From the NCBI GenBank assembly GCA_016401345.1, contig JAEACG010000001.1, positions 620,001 through 684,000 on the forward strand: a stretch of 64,000 nt of DNA. The letters run 5' to 3'. Below the pieces are notes generated by a model that made no database searches, was not told where the DNA came from, and worked only from the letters and a program-made list of their open reading frames with translations. Numbering within the stretch: position 1 is the first letter of the stretch; every line of letters begins with the position of its first letter. Below, piece by piece: positions 53,263-63,848 of this stretch. This DNA comes from Fictibacillus nanhaiensis (GTDB taxonomy: Bacteria; Bacillota; Bacilli; Bacillales; Fictibacillaceae). A program made the translations under genes and the position numbers.

Positions 53263-54356
53263 ATAGCAGCCATACAATTACTCATAGACAGCTGTTCTTT
53301 GTTCTCATACAATCCCAGATCGGAGTCGGAGTCCTTTCACTACCATACACGTTGTTTGCTAAAGCAAAAACAGATGGATGGATTTCTCTACTGTTAGCAG
53401 GTATTTTTATACAGTTTTCCATCCTTGCGATTTGGAAGCTCTGCGAGATGTATCCAAAACAGACCATCTTTGATTTTATGCCTAAGATCTTAGGCACTAA
53501 ACTCGGTTTACTATTAAATATTCTTTTTATCGTTCATCTGTTCTCAGTATGTATCGTAATCTTAATTCTCTATAATAACATTGTATCAAAATGGATATTT
53601 TTTCAGACACCGCGATTCATAGTCATCATTATCCTAGCTCTTACTTGTGTTTATTGTATTACATGTACTGCAAGAGAAATTGCGAGATTTTTAATGCTTG
53701 TTTCACCATTGTTACTCATCTTATTTTTCTTTGTTGGTTACGCGTATACAGATGTACATCTTCTTTACGCTTTTCCAGTAGGGGCAACTGGTATTAAAAC
53801 CATTATCTCTACTTCTACTGATGCGTTGATCGCCTTACTTGGTTTTGATACCGCTTTAGTCTTTTTAGCTTATACGGAAGGAAAGTCTACTAGTAAGCTA
53901 AAAGCGATGTCGTATACCTCACTATGTGTTACTCTTTTTTATTGCTTTGTAACATTTACAACTTATATATTCTTTAACCCTGTAGAGATTGTAATCGTAC
54001 CGGAACCAGTCCTTTATATGTTAAAAGCGTTCTCTTTTAAATTCTTGGAACGTACTGACTTAATCTTTTTAACGATATGGATCGTTTCTGTTACAACGTC
54101 TTTGATCAGTTATCTATTCTTTACGGCAAAAGGCGTTCAGACCTTATTTAAGCTTCACCATCACAAATCTGCTGCACCATATGTAGGTATCATTTGTGCT
54201 TTAATAGCTTCAATACCAGGAAGTAAGTTAGATGTCCAAATGTGGTCCAAGACAATCGGAATGACAGCAATGATTTTTTCTGCTCTTTTCCCAATCTTAT
54301 TATTGCTGATCGCCATTATCAGGAAAAGAAAAGAAAAAGGAGCTGCTTCAACATGA
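53259..54356 (+). CDS. spore germination receptor subunit B (GerB family)
   Basis: A 365-residue integral membrane protein with about ten helices, of the APC-like spore permease family. The N-terminal HTITHRQLFFVLIQSQIGVG and LSLPY are the usual opening. It forms the nutrient-sensing partner of GerA. The ATG at 53259 overlaps the A-subunit stop; AAGTGGG precedes it. Four extra residues from a GTG at 53247 are less likely. Confidence 0.92.
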   Translation: MNSSHTITHRQLFFVLIQSQIGVGVLSLPYTLFAKAKTDGWISLLLAGIFIQFSILAIWKLCEMYPKQTIFDFMPKILGTKLGLLLNILFIVHLFSVCIVILILYNNIVSKWIFFQTPRFIVIIILALTCVYCITCTAREIARFLMLVSPLLLILFFFVGYAYTDVHLLYAFPVGATGIKTIISTSTDALIALLGFDTALVFLAYTEGKSTSKLKAMSYTSLCVTLFYCFVTFTTYIFFNPVEIVIVPEPVLYMLKAFSFKFLERTDLIFLTIWIVSVTTSLISYLFFTAKGVQTLFKLHHHKSAAPYVGIICALIASIPGSKLDVQMWSKTIGMTAMIFSALFPILLLLIAIIRKRKEKGAAST

Positions 54357-55480
54357 TACTTAAAAAATTACTCCTTTTCTTTTCATGCCTAGTATTGTTA
54401 TCAGGTTGCTGGGATCAAGCACAGCTTAACGAATCCAAGCTGATCCGAGCTGCAGGATTTGATTATACGAAGGATGGTAAGATCAAGACAACCGCAGCTG
54501 TACCGCAGGCAATGAGTGCTGACACTGGGACCGGGAAAGTATTTAATGAGATTTTTTCCGCTAAGGGAAATACGGCAAGACAAAGTCGAATACGTTTAGA
54601 TAGAAAGGTTTCCGAAAGAGTGGAAGCTTCTAAAAACCTAATTGTCGTGTTCGGAGAAGAGGCAGCAAAGAAGGACATTTATCACATTTTAGATGTCTTC
54701 TATCGAGATCCAAAGTCAGCTCTTAATGCTCGGATAGCAGTAGCGAAAGGCAAGGCATCAGATGTGATCAGTGCAAGGTTTGAAGAAACAAAATCCTCCA
54801 TAGGAATTGGTAAGTATCTGAGTGAATCTATTCGTGCTGCAGAAGGTGCTTCAACAGTGCCAGCGGAAAACATTCAGACCGTATGTCCAGTAATGTTTGA
54901 TCCTGGTCAGGATTTTGCTTTACCTTATCTTGTACCCAAAAAGAATGCCGTTTCAGTGAATGGAATCGCAATTTTTCATGGTTATGAGATGGTAGGTAAG
55001 ATGCATGGTGCTGAGGCGGTAGTGTTTACGTTGCTTACCGGAAAACAGAAGACGATCTCTATGTCTTTGACAAAAAAGATTTCCGATAAACATAAGGACA
55101 AAATTCTGAACTACGCTTCGATAAAAGTGAAGAGAAATAAACGAACCTTCAATGTAAATGTTTCACCTGATGATAAGATATCTGCTCATATTAAACTCAA
55201 TATGAAAGTGGTTATTACAGAGTACCCTGGAGATAACCTTACTTCAAAAAAGAAAATACAAAATATCGAAAACGCGTTGACCAAATCACTAACAAAAGAT
55301 GCTAACATCATTATTAAAAAACTACAAGACATGAACAGCGATACATTCGGCGTTGGCAGAAAGCTAATTGCATTTCACAACCCAACATGGAAAAAATTAG
55401 ATTGGAACAAAGAGTATCCAAACATCGATTATACCGCTTCAGTTAAGGTAAAAGTCATCGGTCATGGAATTATCGAATAA
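54353..55480 (+). CDS. spore germination receptor subunit C (GerC family lipoprotein)
   Basis: A 375-residue lipoprotein. The signal ends in LLSGC with Cys-19 lipidated, followed by the family-conserved WDQAQLNESKLIRAAGFDY. It is the outward-facing subunit of the receptor. The ATG at 54353 overlaps the B-subunit stop as ATGA; 37 readable residues upstream belong to the end of gerB in another frame. The three genes form one operon with a terminator directly after. Confidence 0.92.
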   Translation: MILKKLLLFFSCLVLLSGCWDQAQLNESKLIRAAGFDYTKDGKIKTTAAVPQAMSADTGTGKVFNEIFSAKGNTARQSRIRLDRKVSERVEASKNLIVVFGEEAAKKDIYHILDVFYRDPKSALNARIAVAKGKASDVISARFEETKSSIGIGKYLSESIRAAEGASTVPAENIQTVCPVMFDPGQDFALPYLVPKKNAVSVNGIAIFHGYEMVGKMHGAEAVVFTLLTGKQKTISMSLTKKISDKHKDKILNYASIKVKRNKRTFNVNVSPDDKISAHIKLNMKVVITEYPGDNLTSKKKIQNIENALTKSLTKDANIIIKKLQDMNSDTFGVGRKLIAFHNPTWKKLDWNKEYPNIDYTASVKVKVIGHGIIE

Positions 55481-55481
55481 T

Positions 55482-55521
55482 AAAAGGATGCAAGGCTTAA
55501 ACGCCCTGCATCCTTTTTATA
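55482..55521. terminator. intrinsic terminator between gerC and sbcC
   Basis: AAAAGGATGCA (55482-55492) and TGCATCCTTTT (55507-55517) pair over 11 bp, T on the plus side. It overlaps the sbcC stop and may act both ways. Confidence 0.8.
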
Positions 55522-58500
55522 ACTGATCTAATTTAACCCGAGTTCCTTTGCCAGAAGGTTCAGCAGGTTCGACGATCAGTCGTTTCGTTAATCTTGCTTT
55601 CAACTCAGGAACGTGAGATATTACTCCGATCGAAAAGTTTTCCATCCTAACTTTTTCTAACGCAGTTACAACTGTATCTAGCAGCTCTTGGTCAAGTGTG
55701 CCAAATCCTTCGTCTAGGAAGAAAAACTGAAGAGGAAACTTTCCTCTTAATTGAATCTGAGCAGAAAGCGAAAGCGCGAGTGCGAGTGATGTTAAAAAGG
55801 TTTCTCCACCAGATAAAGAGGTTACGGGGCGTTTGATTCCTCCGTTAGCATCATCCCGGATAACAAAACCACCCGCTGAATCTACTTCGATCGCATATCG
55901 TCCACGAGTAAGTTTTGCGAGTCTGCCAGATGCATCGCGTGTTACAAGATGCAGCTGCTCTTCGGCCATAAATTCAACAAAAGCATTTCCACGGAATACA
56001 ACTTGAAGCTTACCTAATTGCTCTAATAAGTTAGAAACCTTTTTCTTTTCCTTTTCCAACTCGTTGAAACGTTTATGATTTTTCTCAATCATCATATATC
56101 TTTGTCGCGCTTCACCAACAGCCTCATGCGTATGATTCATTTCTTGCTTGAGACTTAATAGTTGGCTTCTCGCAGATTCAACATGTTGATCTGAAAGAAT
56201 CTCCTCAGGGAGCTTTTCTTTTATCGCTTCTAAAGCCAAAGCATTTGATTTACGCCGATCATGGTAATCCGCTATCTGCTTTTCCCATTCCATCTGAACT
56301 TGCTCATCTTTCAAACAGTTTTCAAAGTCTTCATACGATTGGAAATCTGACTTTCTTAACTGTTTGTTCCATTCTTGTTTTGCTTTTTCTACTCTTGATA
56401 CAGCATCATTCATCCGTTGAACAGAAGAATGGTATACTTTATCACTTTCTACATATTGCTTCTTCGCAATGTCATACTCCCGTTCTGAATCAATGTATGC
56501 TGTCTTCAGATTCTGCAACTCATTCTGTGTTTCTACAAGAACTTTTTGAACTTTTTCATTGCCTACTCTGTTATATAACTTTTCTTTTAAATTTTGAATT
56601 TCTTTTTGAAGCATCTCTTGTTGATTAGAAGAGACCGATAAACTCATCTTCAACTCAGATTTTTGCTCTTTGGCAGATTCCATTTTTTTCGTTTGTGTTT
56701 CTAGAAATTCTTCCGCAATGTTCAAGCTTTTTACGATTTCCGCATGACGACTTTCTTTTTGCTGAAAAATTTCTTGCTGCTCTTTCAGCTCTGTTGATGA
56801 AAAAGGTATCTCAGATTGCTTCCATTCCGAATGAATCTGTTCCATTTTTGTTGATATCAAAGAAAGCTGTTGACTTAACTTGTTCGTTGTCTCTTCACCA
56901 TTTTCAACAGAAATAGAAATTCGTTCATATTGTTTTTGATCTTCTTCTAATTTGGACAATAACTTCTGCATGCGTTCTTCCACTTGAAGCTTATCTTGCT
57001 GAATACCTTTTACTCTCGTTACATGATCCTTGAATTGTTCCAAAGAAAACACGCTGATATTTTCTTTCTCCACCAAAGTCATACTCTGATCTGCTGCTGC
57101 AATTTCCGCTTCAGCAAGATTTAGCTTTTTCCATAGCGTTTGGGAATCCTTTTCAAGTCCTTCACTAAGATGTTTTAGCACATGATAATGCTCTTTCAGA
57201 CTTTCATTCGCTTCTTCTAATTCTTGAATACGCTCGTTATCATGTTCAAAAGTCTCATGCATTCGGTTCGGTGAAGGATGGGTTGTTGAACCACATACAG
57301 AGCACGGCTCGTTCTCTTTTAATTCTGCAGAAAGCTGTGCAGCTAAATGGTTGATCCTCATTTTTTCTTGTTCGTTTTTCAATTCACGAAGGTTAGCCTT
57401 TAAATTTTTTGAGACCATTTCATTCGAACGCAGAGCTTCTGCCACTTCTGCATACATATCTTGAATATGTTTCAGCAGTTTCTTTCCTGCATCGTAACTG
57501 TCAGCTATTGTTGAACTGATCTGTTTTTTTGTTTTTTCTGCAGAAATCATTTCAGTTTCTGAAAAGGAGATTTCTTTTTGTATCTTTTTCTCTTCATCGT
57601 GAACATCTTCTAATCGTTGATTTAGCAAGATGGCTTGTTGAAATTTAGTCCGGTCTTTTTGTGTTATTTCAATTTGAGACAATTCTTTCTTTAACGCAGA
57701 TTGTTTATCCTTCCCACGCTTAAGTACTTGCGTGGCATCATACTCAGCTTTTTCGCATTTTTCGTACAATGTCACTAATTGTTTATGCTTTTGGGTTTCG
57801 TTTTGCAAAAATTCATTTTTTCTATCAAGATCCTTTTCCCAGTCAACCGCTTCTTTTAAGCCACTTCTTTTTTCGATAAGAACAGGCTCTTCCTGATTGA
57901 TTGCCTTCTTGGCTGATTCATATTTCTCTTCAAGCTCTTCAAGAATGGTTTTAAGCTTTTCAGTTTGTCTTTTTAGTTCCTCTTGCTCTCCACGGATTTT
58001 TTTCTCATCTGTGAGCGAATGCTTCCATTCGTTTGCATAAGGATAAATTTTGTCTGCAGAAACAGCTTTCTTTAGATTCCCTTGAACACGTTCCATAGGG
58101 ATTTCCAGTTTCTTCAGTTCGTTTCTCTCTTGGATCAGCTTTTCATTTTGAACTTGAGCATCCCAATACACCTCAAGCTTTTTGAGGTTCTCTTCTTTTT
58201 CTTTGTACTTTTTGGATATCTGTTCTAACTTTTTTTCATTTTCCTTCAGATAAACGGTTGCCTGCTGAAGAGTTTCTAAGGAAGCTTCACCTAGACCCGT
58301 TTGCTCAGCAGTGATTTCATTTAAGCGATTTTTTTGTTCATCCGACCGCTTCTTTAACTTTTGATTCAGTTTATCTCCGTATTTTTCAAGCTGAAACAAC
58401 CGTTGCAGCATCTGCCTTCTATCCGCACCTTTTAGCGATAAAAATTCAGCAAACTTACCTTGAGGCAACACGACTGCACGCGTGAAATCATCGATTGTTA

Positions 58501-58918
58501 GACCGATCAGCTCTTGCACAAGACGTGTAACATCCCGTTCTTTGTCTGCATGAACGACAGATTCATGATTCACGGTTTCAATTAATCTGCACGTACTTGT
58601 TCGAATGGAATGTTCGCCACTTCTTTTAAACGTACGTTCCACGCTATATTCTTTTTGCTGAGTACCTTCACCTAATTGAAAAGTAAACGAAACAGACAGT
58701 TTATCTTCAGCCTGGTTCATAATTCCGTGTGTTCCACCAGCTGCACGCTCAACTTTCCCGTATAGAGCAAGTGTCACCGCGTCAAGAATCGTGGACTTCC
58801 CACTGCCGGTCGGTCCAAAGATACCGAAGACTCCGCCAGAACAAAGCTCATGAAAAGGAACGGATTGTGCTTCTCGAAAACTTTGCAAGCCTGAAACGGT
58901 TAATGATATAGGTCTCAT
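55517..58918 (-). CDS. sbcC: exonuclease subunit SbcC (Rad50-like)
   Basis: A 1133-residue SMC-like ATPase. Walker A is GPTGSGKSTILDAV near residue 35. Two long coiled coils flank the zinc hook CSVCGSTTHP near residue 550. The ABC signature is SLSGGETFLTSLAL and Walker B is FFLDEGFGTLD near the C-terminus. With SbcD it opens hairpins and trims DNA ends. The ATG overlaps the sbcD stop as ATGA with GGAGAGG upstream. It is the last gene of the addB-addA-sbcD-sbcC cluster. Confidence 0.95.
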   Translation of the reverse strand: MRPISLTVSGLQSFREAQSVPFHELCSGGVFGIFGPTGSGKSTILDAVTLALYGKVERAAGGTHGIMNQAEDKLSVSFTFQLGEGTQQKEYSVERTFKRSGEHSIRTSTCRLIETVNHESVVHADKERDVTRLVQELIGLTIDDFTRAVVLPQGKFAEFLSLKGADRRQMLQRLFQLEKYGDKLNQKLKKRSDEQKNRLNEITAEQTGLGEASLETLQQATVYLKENEKKLEQISKKYKEKEENLKKLEVYWDAQVQNEKLIQERNELKKLEIPMERVQGNLKKAVSADKIYPYANEWKHSLTDEKKIRGEQEELKRQTEKLKTILEELEEKYESAKKAINQEEPVLIEKRSGLKEAVDWEKDLDRKNEFLQNETQKHKQLVTLYEKCEKAEYDATQVLKRGKDKQSALKKELSQIEITQKDRTKFQQAILLNQRLEDVHDEEKKIQKEISFSETEMISAEKTKKQISSTIADSYDAGKKLLKHIQDMYAEVAEALRSNEMVSKNLKANLRELKNEQEKMRINHLAAQLSAELKENEPCSVCGSTTHPSPNRMHETFEHDNERIQELEEANESLKEHYHVLKHLSEGLEKDSQTLWKKLNLAEAEIAAADQSMTLVEKENISVFSLEQFKDHVTRVKGIQQDKLQVEERMQKLLSKLEEDQKQYERISISVENGEETTNKLSQQLSLISTKMEQIHSEWKQSEIPFSSTELKEQQEIFQQKESRHAEIVKSLNIAEEFLETQTKKMESAKEQKSELKMSLSVSSNQQEMLQKEIQNLKEKLYNRVGNEKVQKVLVETQNELQNLKTAYIDSEREYDIAKKQYVESDKVYHSSVQRMNDAVSRVEKAKQEWNKQLRKSDFQSYEDFENCLKDEQVQMEWEKQIADYHDRRKSNALALEAIKEKLPEEILSDQHVESARSQLLSLKQEMNHTHEAVGEARQRYMMIEKNHKRFNELEKEKKKVSNLLEQLGKLQVVFRGNAFVEFMAEEQLHLVTRDASGRLAKLTRGRYAIEVDSAGGFVIRDDANGGIKRPVTSLSGGETFLTSLALALSLSAQIQLRGKFPLQFFFLDEGFGTLDQELLDTVVTALEKVRMENFSIGVISHVPELKARLTKRLIVEPAEPSGKGTRVKLDQL

Positions 58919-60096
58919 TCGCGTTCCTCTCCTTCTGTTTCCTCTTCTCCAACAAGATCAAGAAATAAGGAGATCAACTCATTGTCAGGAACCGCTCCAC
59001 CTGTCTGTCGCTCATAAAACGTTGTAAATAGTTCATCTACAGGTAGTTTTTGAGCGGATACCGCAATTTGTTCTCCGAATCTTTCTTGAAACACAGGTTT
59101 GATATGAACAATACCATCATGTGCTTTTCTTAGCCGTTGAATCTCTTCCATCGACAGTGCATCTTGAACATGTACGGATAGATCAATCCAGCAATTATGA
59201 TACATTCCATCTTGAATTCCTTGAAAAACCTCTGACACACCATTTCTAGCTTCCCATGCTACAAGTGGTTTTCCTGCACGTAAATGAATCTCTTCTACCT
59301 CTGCTATACCGTTTGGTTGCACGTCAATAATGGATACGGATTTTGCTTGACCGCTTTCTGAGAAACTATAAGAAAGTGGAGAACCTGAATACCTTGCGTC
59401 TGTTTTTGCTCGTTTAATTCGCTGTGGACGATGCAGATGGCCTAATGCCACGTATTGTGCGGCACTCGGAAGGCTTTCAGCAGCAACCGTATAAGCACCA
59501 CCAATATGTACAGGGCGCTCAGAGTCAGTCTCCTTGCTTCCTGCTACATAAAGATGACTCATGGCAACATTCACATTTCCTGGGCTAAATTGAGATGTGA
59601 TCTTCTTAAAATAAGAGTCTACCCAATCATCGTATTGGGTTCTAACATCTAATTCTTCAGCTGATTCACTCAAAAGCATTTTCAGCCTTGATTCAGAAGG
59701 ATAAGGTAATGCTGCGATTTCTAGCATTTCTCCCGTTCTCTTTATCGGGACACGTTGAAGGTCTAACGTTGGAAGACCTACTAGCGTTATGCCCAGTTCT
59801 CTTAAAAGCGGGAAAGATGCTGCTAGTCTCTCTGGATGATCATGGTTTCCCGCTATCGCGATAAATGGGCATTCTCCTTTTCTATTGATCCGTGACAGTG
59901 CATCATAAAACATTTGCTCTGCCGCAGCTGGAGGATTTACCGTATCAAAAACATCTCCCGCCATTAATACCGCATCTATTTTTTCACGCTGTACGATCTC
60001 TATTAGTTCGTCTAAAAAATCTTGTTGTTCCTTAAGTCTGCTTCGTCCTTCTAATGAGCGCCCAAGATGCCAGTCAGCCGTATGAAGTAATCGCAT
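58915..60096 (-). CDS. sbcD: exonuclease subunit SbcD (Mre11-like)
   Basis: A 393-residue calcineurin-like phosphoesterase. Metal-binding motifs are HTADWHLGRSLEG, LMAGDVFDT, IAGNHDHPERL and YVALGHLHRPQ. It is the nuclease partner of SbcC. The ATG at 60096 has AAGGAGGG, and the gene starts 11 bp after addA. The C-terminal tail is acidic. Confidence 0.95.
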   Translation of the reverse strand: MRLLHTADWHLGRSLEGRSRLKEQQDFLDELIEIVQREKIDAVLMAGDVFDTVNPPAAAEQMFYDALSRINRKGECPFIAIAGNHDHPERLAASFPLLRELGITLVGLPTLDLQRVPIKRTGEMLEIAALPYPSESRLKMLLSESAEELDVRTQYDDWVDSYFKKITSQFSPGNVNVAMSHLYVAGSKETDSERPVHIGGAYTVAAESLPSAAQYVALGHLHRPQRIKRAKTDARYSGSPLSYSFSESGQAKSVSIIDVQPNGIAEVEEIHLRAGKPLVAWEARNGVSEVFQGIQDGMYHNCWIDLSVHVQDALSMEEIQRLRKAHDGIVHIKPVFQERFGEQIAVSAQKLPVDELFTTFYERQTGGAVPDNELISLFLDLVGEEETEGEERE

Positions 60097-60107
60097 CCTA
60101 TCCCTCC

Positions 60108-63100
60108 TTATTTCACTTGAAGAATGTGTCCACCATCAAAAAAGTAAAGATAACTTTCTTTAACAGGCTTTTTTAATATTCTTTCAATAGCCTTTGCGTA
60201 CAAATTAAGCTGCAACTCGTAACGGTTGAACAGGATGTCTCTTGCTCCTGTAAAGCCATTTGTAAAGCGGTTCGTGATTTTGTCTGTTTTATAATCAATC
60301 AGTATATAACCGTCTTCCTCTTCAATGAGACAGTCAATAACACCTTGTACGAGAACATGTTCTTCTTCGCCGGTCCACTCTCTTTGAATCTCTGATATCG
60401 GGAGCGCTATACTAAACGGAATTTCTCTTTCTAAATTCTCGTTCTCTTTGATTCTCTCGCCAAGTGGTCCTTCCATAAACTCCTGGATTTGTGGAAGCTG
60501 GATGTATTGAGCTTGTTCTCTTGTAAGCAGCTCTTTCGTTTCCATTTCTGCAAGCTGGTTTTGAAGAGAATCTAGTGTAGCTGGTATTCTAAAGTCAACA
60601 TGCTGCATGACCATATGCATGGCTGTTCCAACTTCAGCAGCGTTCAACTGTTCTTCCTGCATAAATTTTGGCCGCTCATGTATAGCTTGTTGGGCCGCTT
60701 TTACTAATTCGGTAGAACTATACTCATCGGCTTGATACTGTTTTTTAATTTCTGTAACAGATTGTTTAGAACGGGTATATGTTGAGTGTTTATGTGTATA
60801 ACTCCATTCCAGTCGCCGCTTAACTTCATCAAAATCATTCGTAACAAGATTCACCGTTTCATAGTTCTCTAGACGATTCAGCAGTTCTTCTTGTTTTTCT
60901 TTCTCTTCGACTTTCAACTCTTCATATTGACTCGCTTGCAGGACGGTAATCTTCCATTCTGTTTCATCCAGATAAACTTCACCTCTACCTCTTTCACCTG
61001 TTCCAAGAAGGGATAGGAGAGGGTCTGCATTCTTATGGCGGATGACTGCTCTCCCGATCCAATCGAGATAACTTTTCACACCAGCTCTTTCAAAGTCTGG
61101 TAGAATCCAGCTCTCTTCATAAAGAGAATCGCTCCATGCATCCACAGATTTTTCAATATCATTTACTGTGCCGACTAAATACAATTTTTCTTTAGCGCGT
61201 GTAAGAGCGACATATAGTACACGCATCTCTTCTGAGATCAATTCCATTTTCTTTCTTCCAGCGATCGCAAGCTTTGGCAATGTGGGATAAGCGATTCGGT
61301 ACTCGGGATTTATATATTGAGTTCCTAGTCCGAGTTCTTTATGAAGAAGAACTTTTTCGTTCAGATCTCTTGTATTAAACTGTTTGTTAATGCCTCCAAC
61401 GAAAACGATTGGAAACTCTAGACCTTTACTTTTATGAATCGTCATTACACGAACTACATCTTCTTGCTCACCTAGCGCTCTTGCCGCTCCTAGATCTTTG
61501 CCTCGTTCCTGCATTCTTTCAATAAAATGAAGAAAGCGGAAAAGCCCTCTAAATGATGTACTTTCATACATCTTCGCACGATCATATAGTGCTCTTAAGT
61601 TTGCTTGACGTTGTTTTCCACCGGTTAATCCGCCTACGTAATCAAAATACCCGGTTTCACGGTAGATGTCCCAGATCAGATCAGAAAGAGACCCTTGACG
61701 CGCTTGATGACGCCACTTTTCCAGCTGGTCTAAAAACGTAGAGACCTTTCCTTGAAGCTCTGCGTTTTCTCCTTCTGAACGATACAGTTCTACGGCTCCT
61801 AAATAATTATCTTGCTTTTGTTTTAATCTGATCACTGCAAGTTCTTCACCTGTTATTCCGACCAGCGGGGAACGAAGAACGGCGGCAAGCGGAATATCTT
61901 GCATTGGGTTATCGATCACTTTTAAAAGTGACATCATGACATGAATTTCCGTCGCATCAAAATAGCCAGTTGAAAGTTCAGCATACGCTGGTATTCCTTG
62001 CTGTTTAAACTCTTCTAGTATGACTGGTGCCCATACGGAGGTTGCACGAAACAACATGACAATGTCTTTGTATTTTGCAGGACGTAATTTTTTCGTATGT
62101 TTATCAAGAACGAGATGAGGAGAATTACCCGCTGTTCCAACGATCTGTTTTATTTTTTCAGCGATGACTCTTGCCTCTAACTGAACGGTTTCAAGCTCAG
62201 ACTTCTCTACTTCTCCACTCTCAAGGCCATCTTCATCTGTTACAGGCTGACTTTTATTAATTAGAAGAAGTTCTGGCTCATTGCCCTCTTGCTCCGGATA
62301 ATAAGTAGCACCAAGCTTTAATTCAGCATCATCGTTGTACTCAATCTCTCCTACTGTTTCGTTCATGATCTGTCTGAACAAATAGTTTGTTGCTTGCAAG
62401 ATTCCATTTCTGCTTCTAAAGTTTTTGGCAAGGTCAATGCGTAATCCGTTTCCGCCTTCTTTCGTGAACTGCTTGTACTTGCTTAAGAAAAGAAGTGGTT
62501 CTGCTAGTCTGAATCGATAGATGGATTGCTTTACATCACCTACCATGAACATGTTTCCTGCTTCCTCATCCTTTGATACTAGGCGTACAATGGATTCTTG
62601 GACAAAATTCGTGTCTTGATACTCATCGACTAGTACCTCTACAAATCTTTCGCGATATTCTAGAGCCGCTTCTGATGGAACCGGTGCATCCATCGTAGAC
62701 CCTACACCTTTTAAAACTCCAAGGCAATAATGCTCAAGGTCACCAAAATCAACAAGAGACTTTTCCTGCTTTGCTTCCAAATAACGTTCACCAAACTTTT
62801 TCACCAAGGAAGAAAGTTCTTTAACGACAGGAGCCATCTCTTCAATATGAACGATATACGAATCTGGATGTCTTTCAAAATATTCTTCTTTTAATGCGCT
62901 CGTCCGTTTTTTGATGCTGTCTCTCATCGCTTTTACTTTATTCTTCAGTTCTTCATCTACATCTTTCCCGCGGATGGCTTTTAATTTTGGAGGATCATAA
63001 GATTGGAATTCCTCATAAAGCTCATTCCAACTACATTTTGCATGAAGTAATCGTTCGATGAAGACAAGATCTTCCTGTAGTGTTTCTGCATATGCGAGAG

Positions 63101-63848
63101 GTCCCCCTGAAAGCTGGCTGAGCTCTATCGCTCTGAGCGCCAACGAACGTAGCCCTTCTATTTGAAGCGATATATCAAAAAGAAGCTCCTTTGTCCAAGG
63201 TAGGTCGTCTATTGAAGTAGCTTGGACTTGATAAGTTTCCGCCATCTGGTCTAGCCATCCACTCGGATCAGGATGACTTCGAGCGAAATCATAGAGCGAT
63301 AAGATCAGTTTTTGCAGTTCTATATCATTTCGGTCAGAACTATAAGCATCGACCACTTGGTAGAAAATATGGTCTTCTCCCTTGCTATACTCTTCTTCAA
63401 ATAAATCTTCTATCACTTCTTGGCGAATAAGTTCTGCTTCTGTTTCTTCTGCTACACGAAAGCCAGGATCGAGATTCGTTTCGTAATAGTGTTTACGAAG
63501 CACCTCAATACAAAAAGAATGAAGAGTAGAGATCGATGCTTTGTTTAACAAGTTAAGCTGTCTTCTTAAGTGTAGAGATGAAGGGTTTAAAGACAGCTCT
63601 TTATCGATTGCTTCTCCAATTCTTTTTCTCATTTCAGCAGCAGCAGCGTTTGTGAACGTAACGATAAGCAACCGATCTACATCAGCAATCATTTCACGTA
63701 TCATCGTGATGATTCGTTCGACAAGCACGGCCGTTTTTCCTGATCCAGCTGCTGCAGCAACGAGAACGTTTTCCCCTCTGGCTTGAATAGCCTGCCACTG
63801 TTCATCCGTCCAAGTGGCACCTTCTGGTTTTGGGATTAAAGTCTTCAA
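60108..63848 (-). CDS. addA: ATP-dependent helicase/nuclease subunit A (AddA)
   Basis: A 1246-residue UvrD-type helicase with a RecB-family nuclease. Walker A is AAAGSGKTAVLVERI near residue 33, motif Ia VTFTNAAAAEM, motif II VDEYQDTNFVQE, motif III VGDVKQSIYRFR, motif V VMTIHKSKGLEFP and motif VI VLYVALTRAKEKL. The C-terminal nuclease active site is in GVIDCL and LIDYKTDK. The start is TTG at 63848, overlapping the addB stop as TTGA, with AAGGAGG upstream. With AddB it resects double-strand breaks for RecA. Confidence 0.96.
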   Translation of the reverse strand: MKTLIPKPEGATWTDEQWQAIQARGENVLVAAAAGSGKTAVLVERIITMIREMIADVDRLLIVTFTNAAAAEMRKRIGEAIDKELSLNPSSLHLRRQLNLLNKASISTLHSFCIEVLRKHYYETNLDPGFRVAEETEAELIRQEVIEDLFEEEYSKGEDHIFYQVVDAYSSDRNDIELQKLILSLYDFARSHPDPSGWLDQMAETYQVQATSIDDLPWTKELLFDISLQIEGLRSLALRAIELSQLSGGPLAYAETLQEDLVFIERLLHAKCSWNELYEEFQSYDPPKLKAIRGKDVDEELKNKVKAMRDSIKKRTSALKEEYFERHPDSYIVHIEEMAPVVKELSSLVKKFGERYLEAKQEKSLVDFGDLEHYCLGVLKGVGSTMDAPVPSEAALEYRERFVEVLVDEYQDTNFVQESIVRLVSKDEEAGNMFMVGDVKQSIYRFRLAEPLLFLSKYKQFTKEGGNGLRIDLAKNFRSRNGILQATNYLFRQIMNETVGEIEYNDDAELKLGATYYPEQEGNEPELLLINKSQPVTDEDGLESGEVEKSELETVQLEARVIAEKIKQIVGTAGNSPHLVLDKHTKKLRPAKYKDIVMLFRATSVWAPVILEEFKQQGIPAYAELSTGYFDATEIHVMMSLLKVIDNPMQDIPLAAVLRSPLVGITGEELAVIRLKQKQDNYLGAVELYRSEGENAELQGKVSTFLDQLEKWRHQARQGSLSDLIWDIYRETGYFDYVGGLTGGKQRQANLRALYDRAKMYESTSFRGLFRFLHFIERMQERGKDLGAARALGEQEDVVRVMTIHKSKGLEFPIVFVGGINKQFNTRDLNEKVLLHKELGLGTQYINPEYRIAYPTLPKLAIAGRKKMELISEEMRVLYVALTRAKEKLYLVGTVNDIEKSVDAWSDSLYEESWILPDFERAGVKSYLDWIGRAVIRHKNADPLLSLLGTGERGRGEVYLDETEWKITVLQASQYEELKVEEKEKQEELLNRLENYETVNLVTNDFDEVKRRLEWSYTHKHSTYTRSKQSVTEIKKQYQADEYSSTELVKAAQQAIHERPKFMQEEQLNAAEVGTAMHMVMQHVDFRIPATLDSLQNQLAEMETKELLTREQAQYIQLPQIQEFMEGPLGERIKENENLEREIPFSIALPISEIQREWTGEEEHVLVQGVIDCLIEEEDGYILIDYKTDKITNRFTNGFTGARDILFNRYELQLNLYAKAIERILKKPVKESYLYFFDGGHILQVK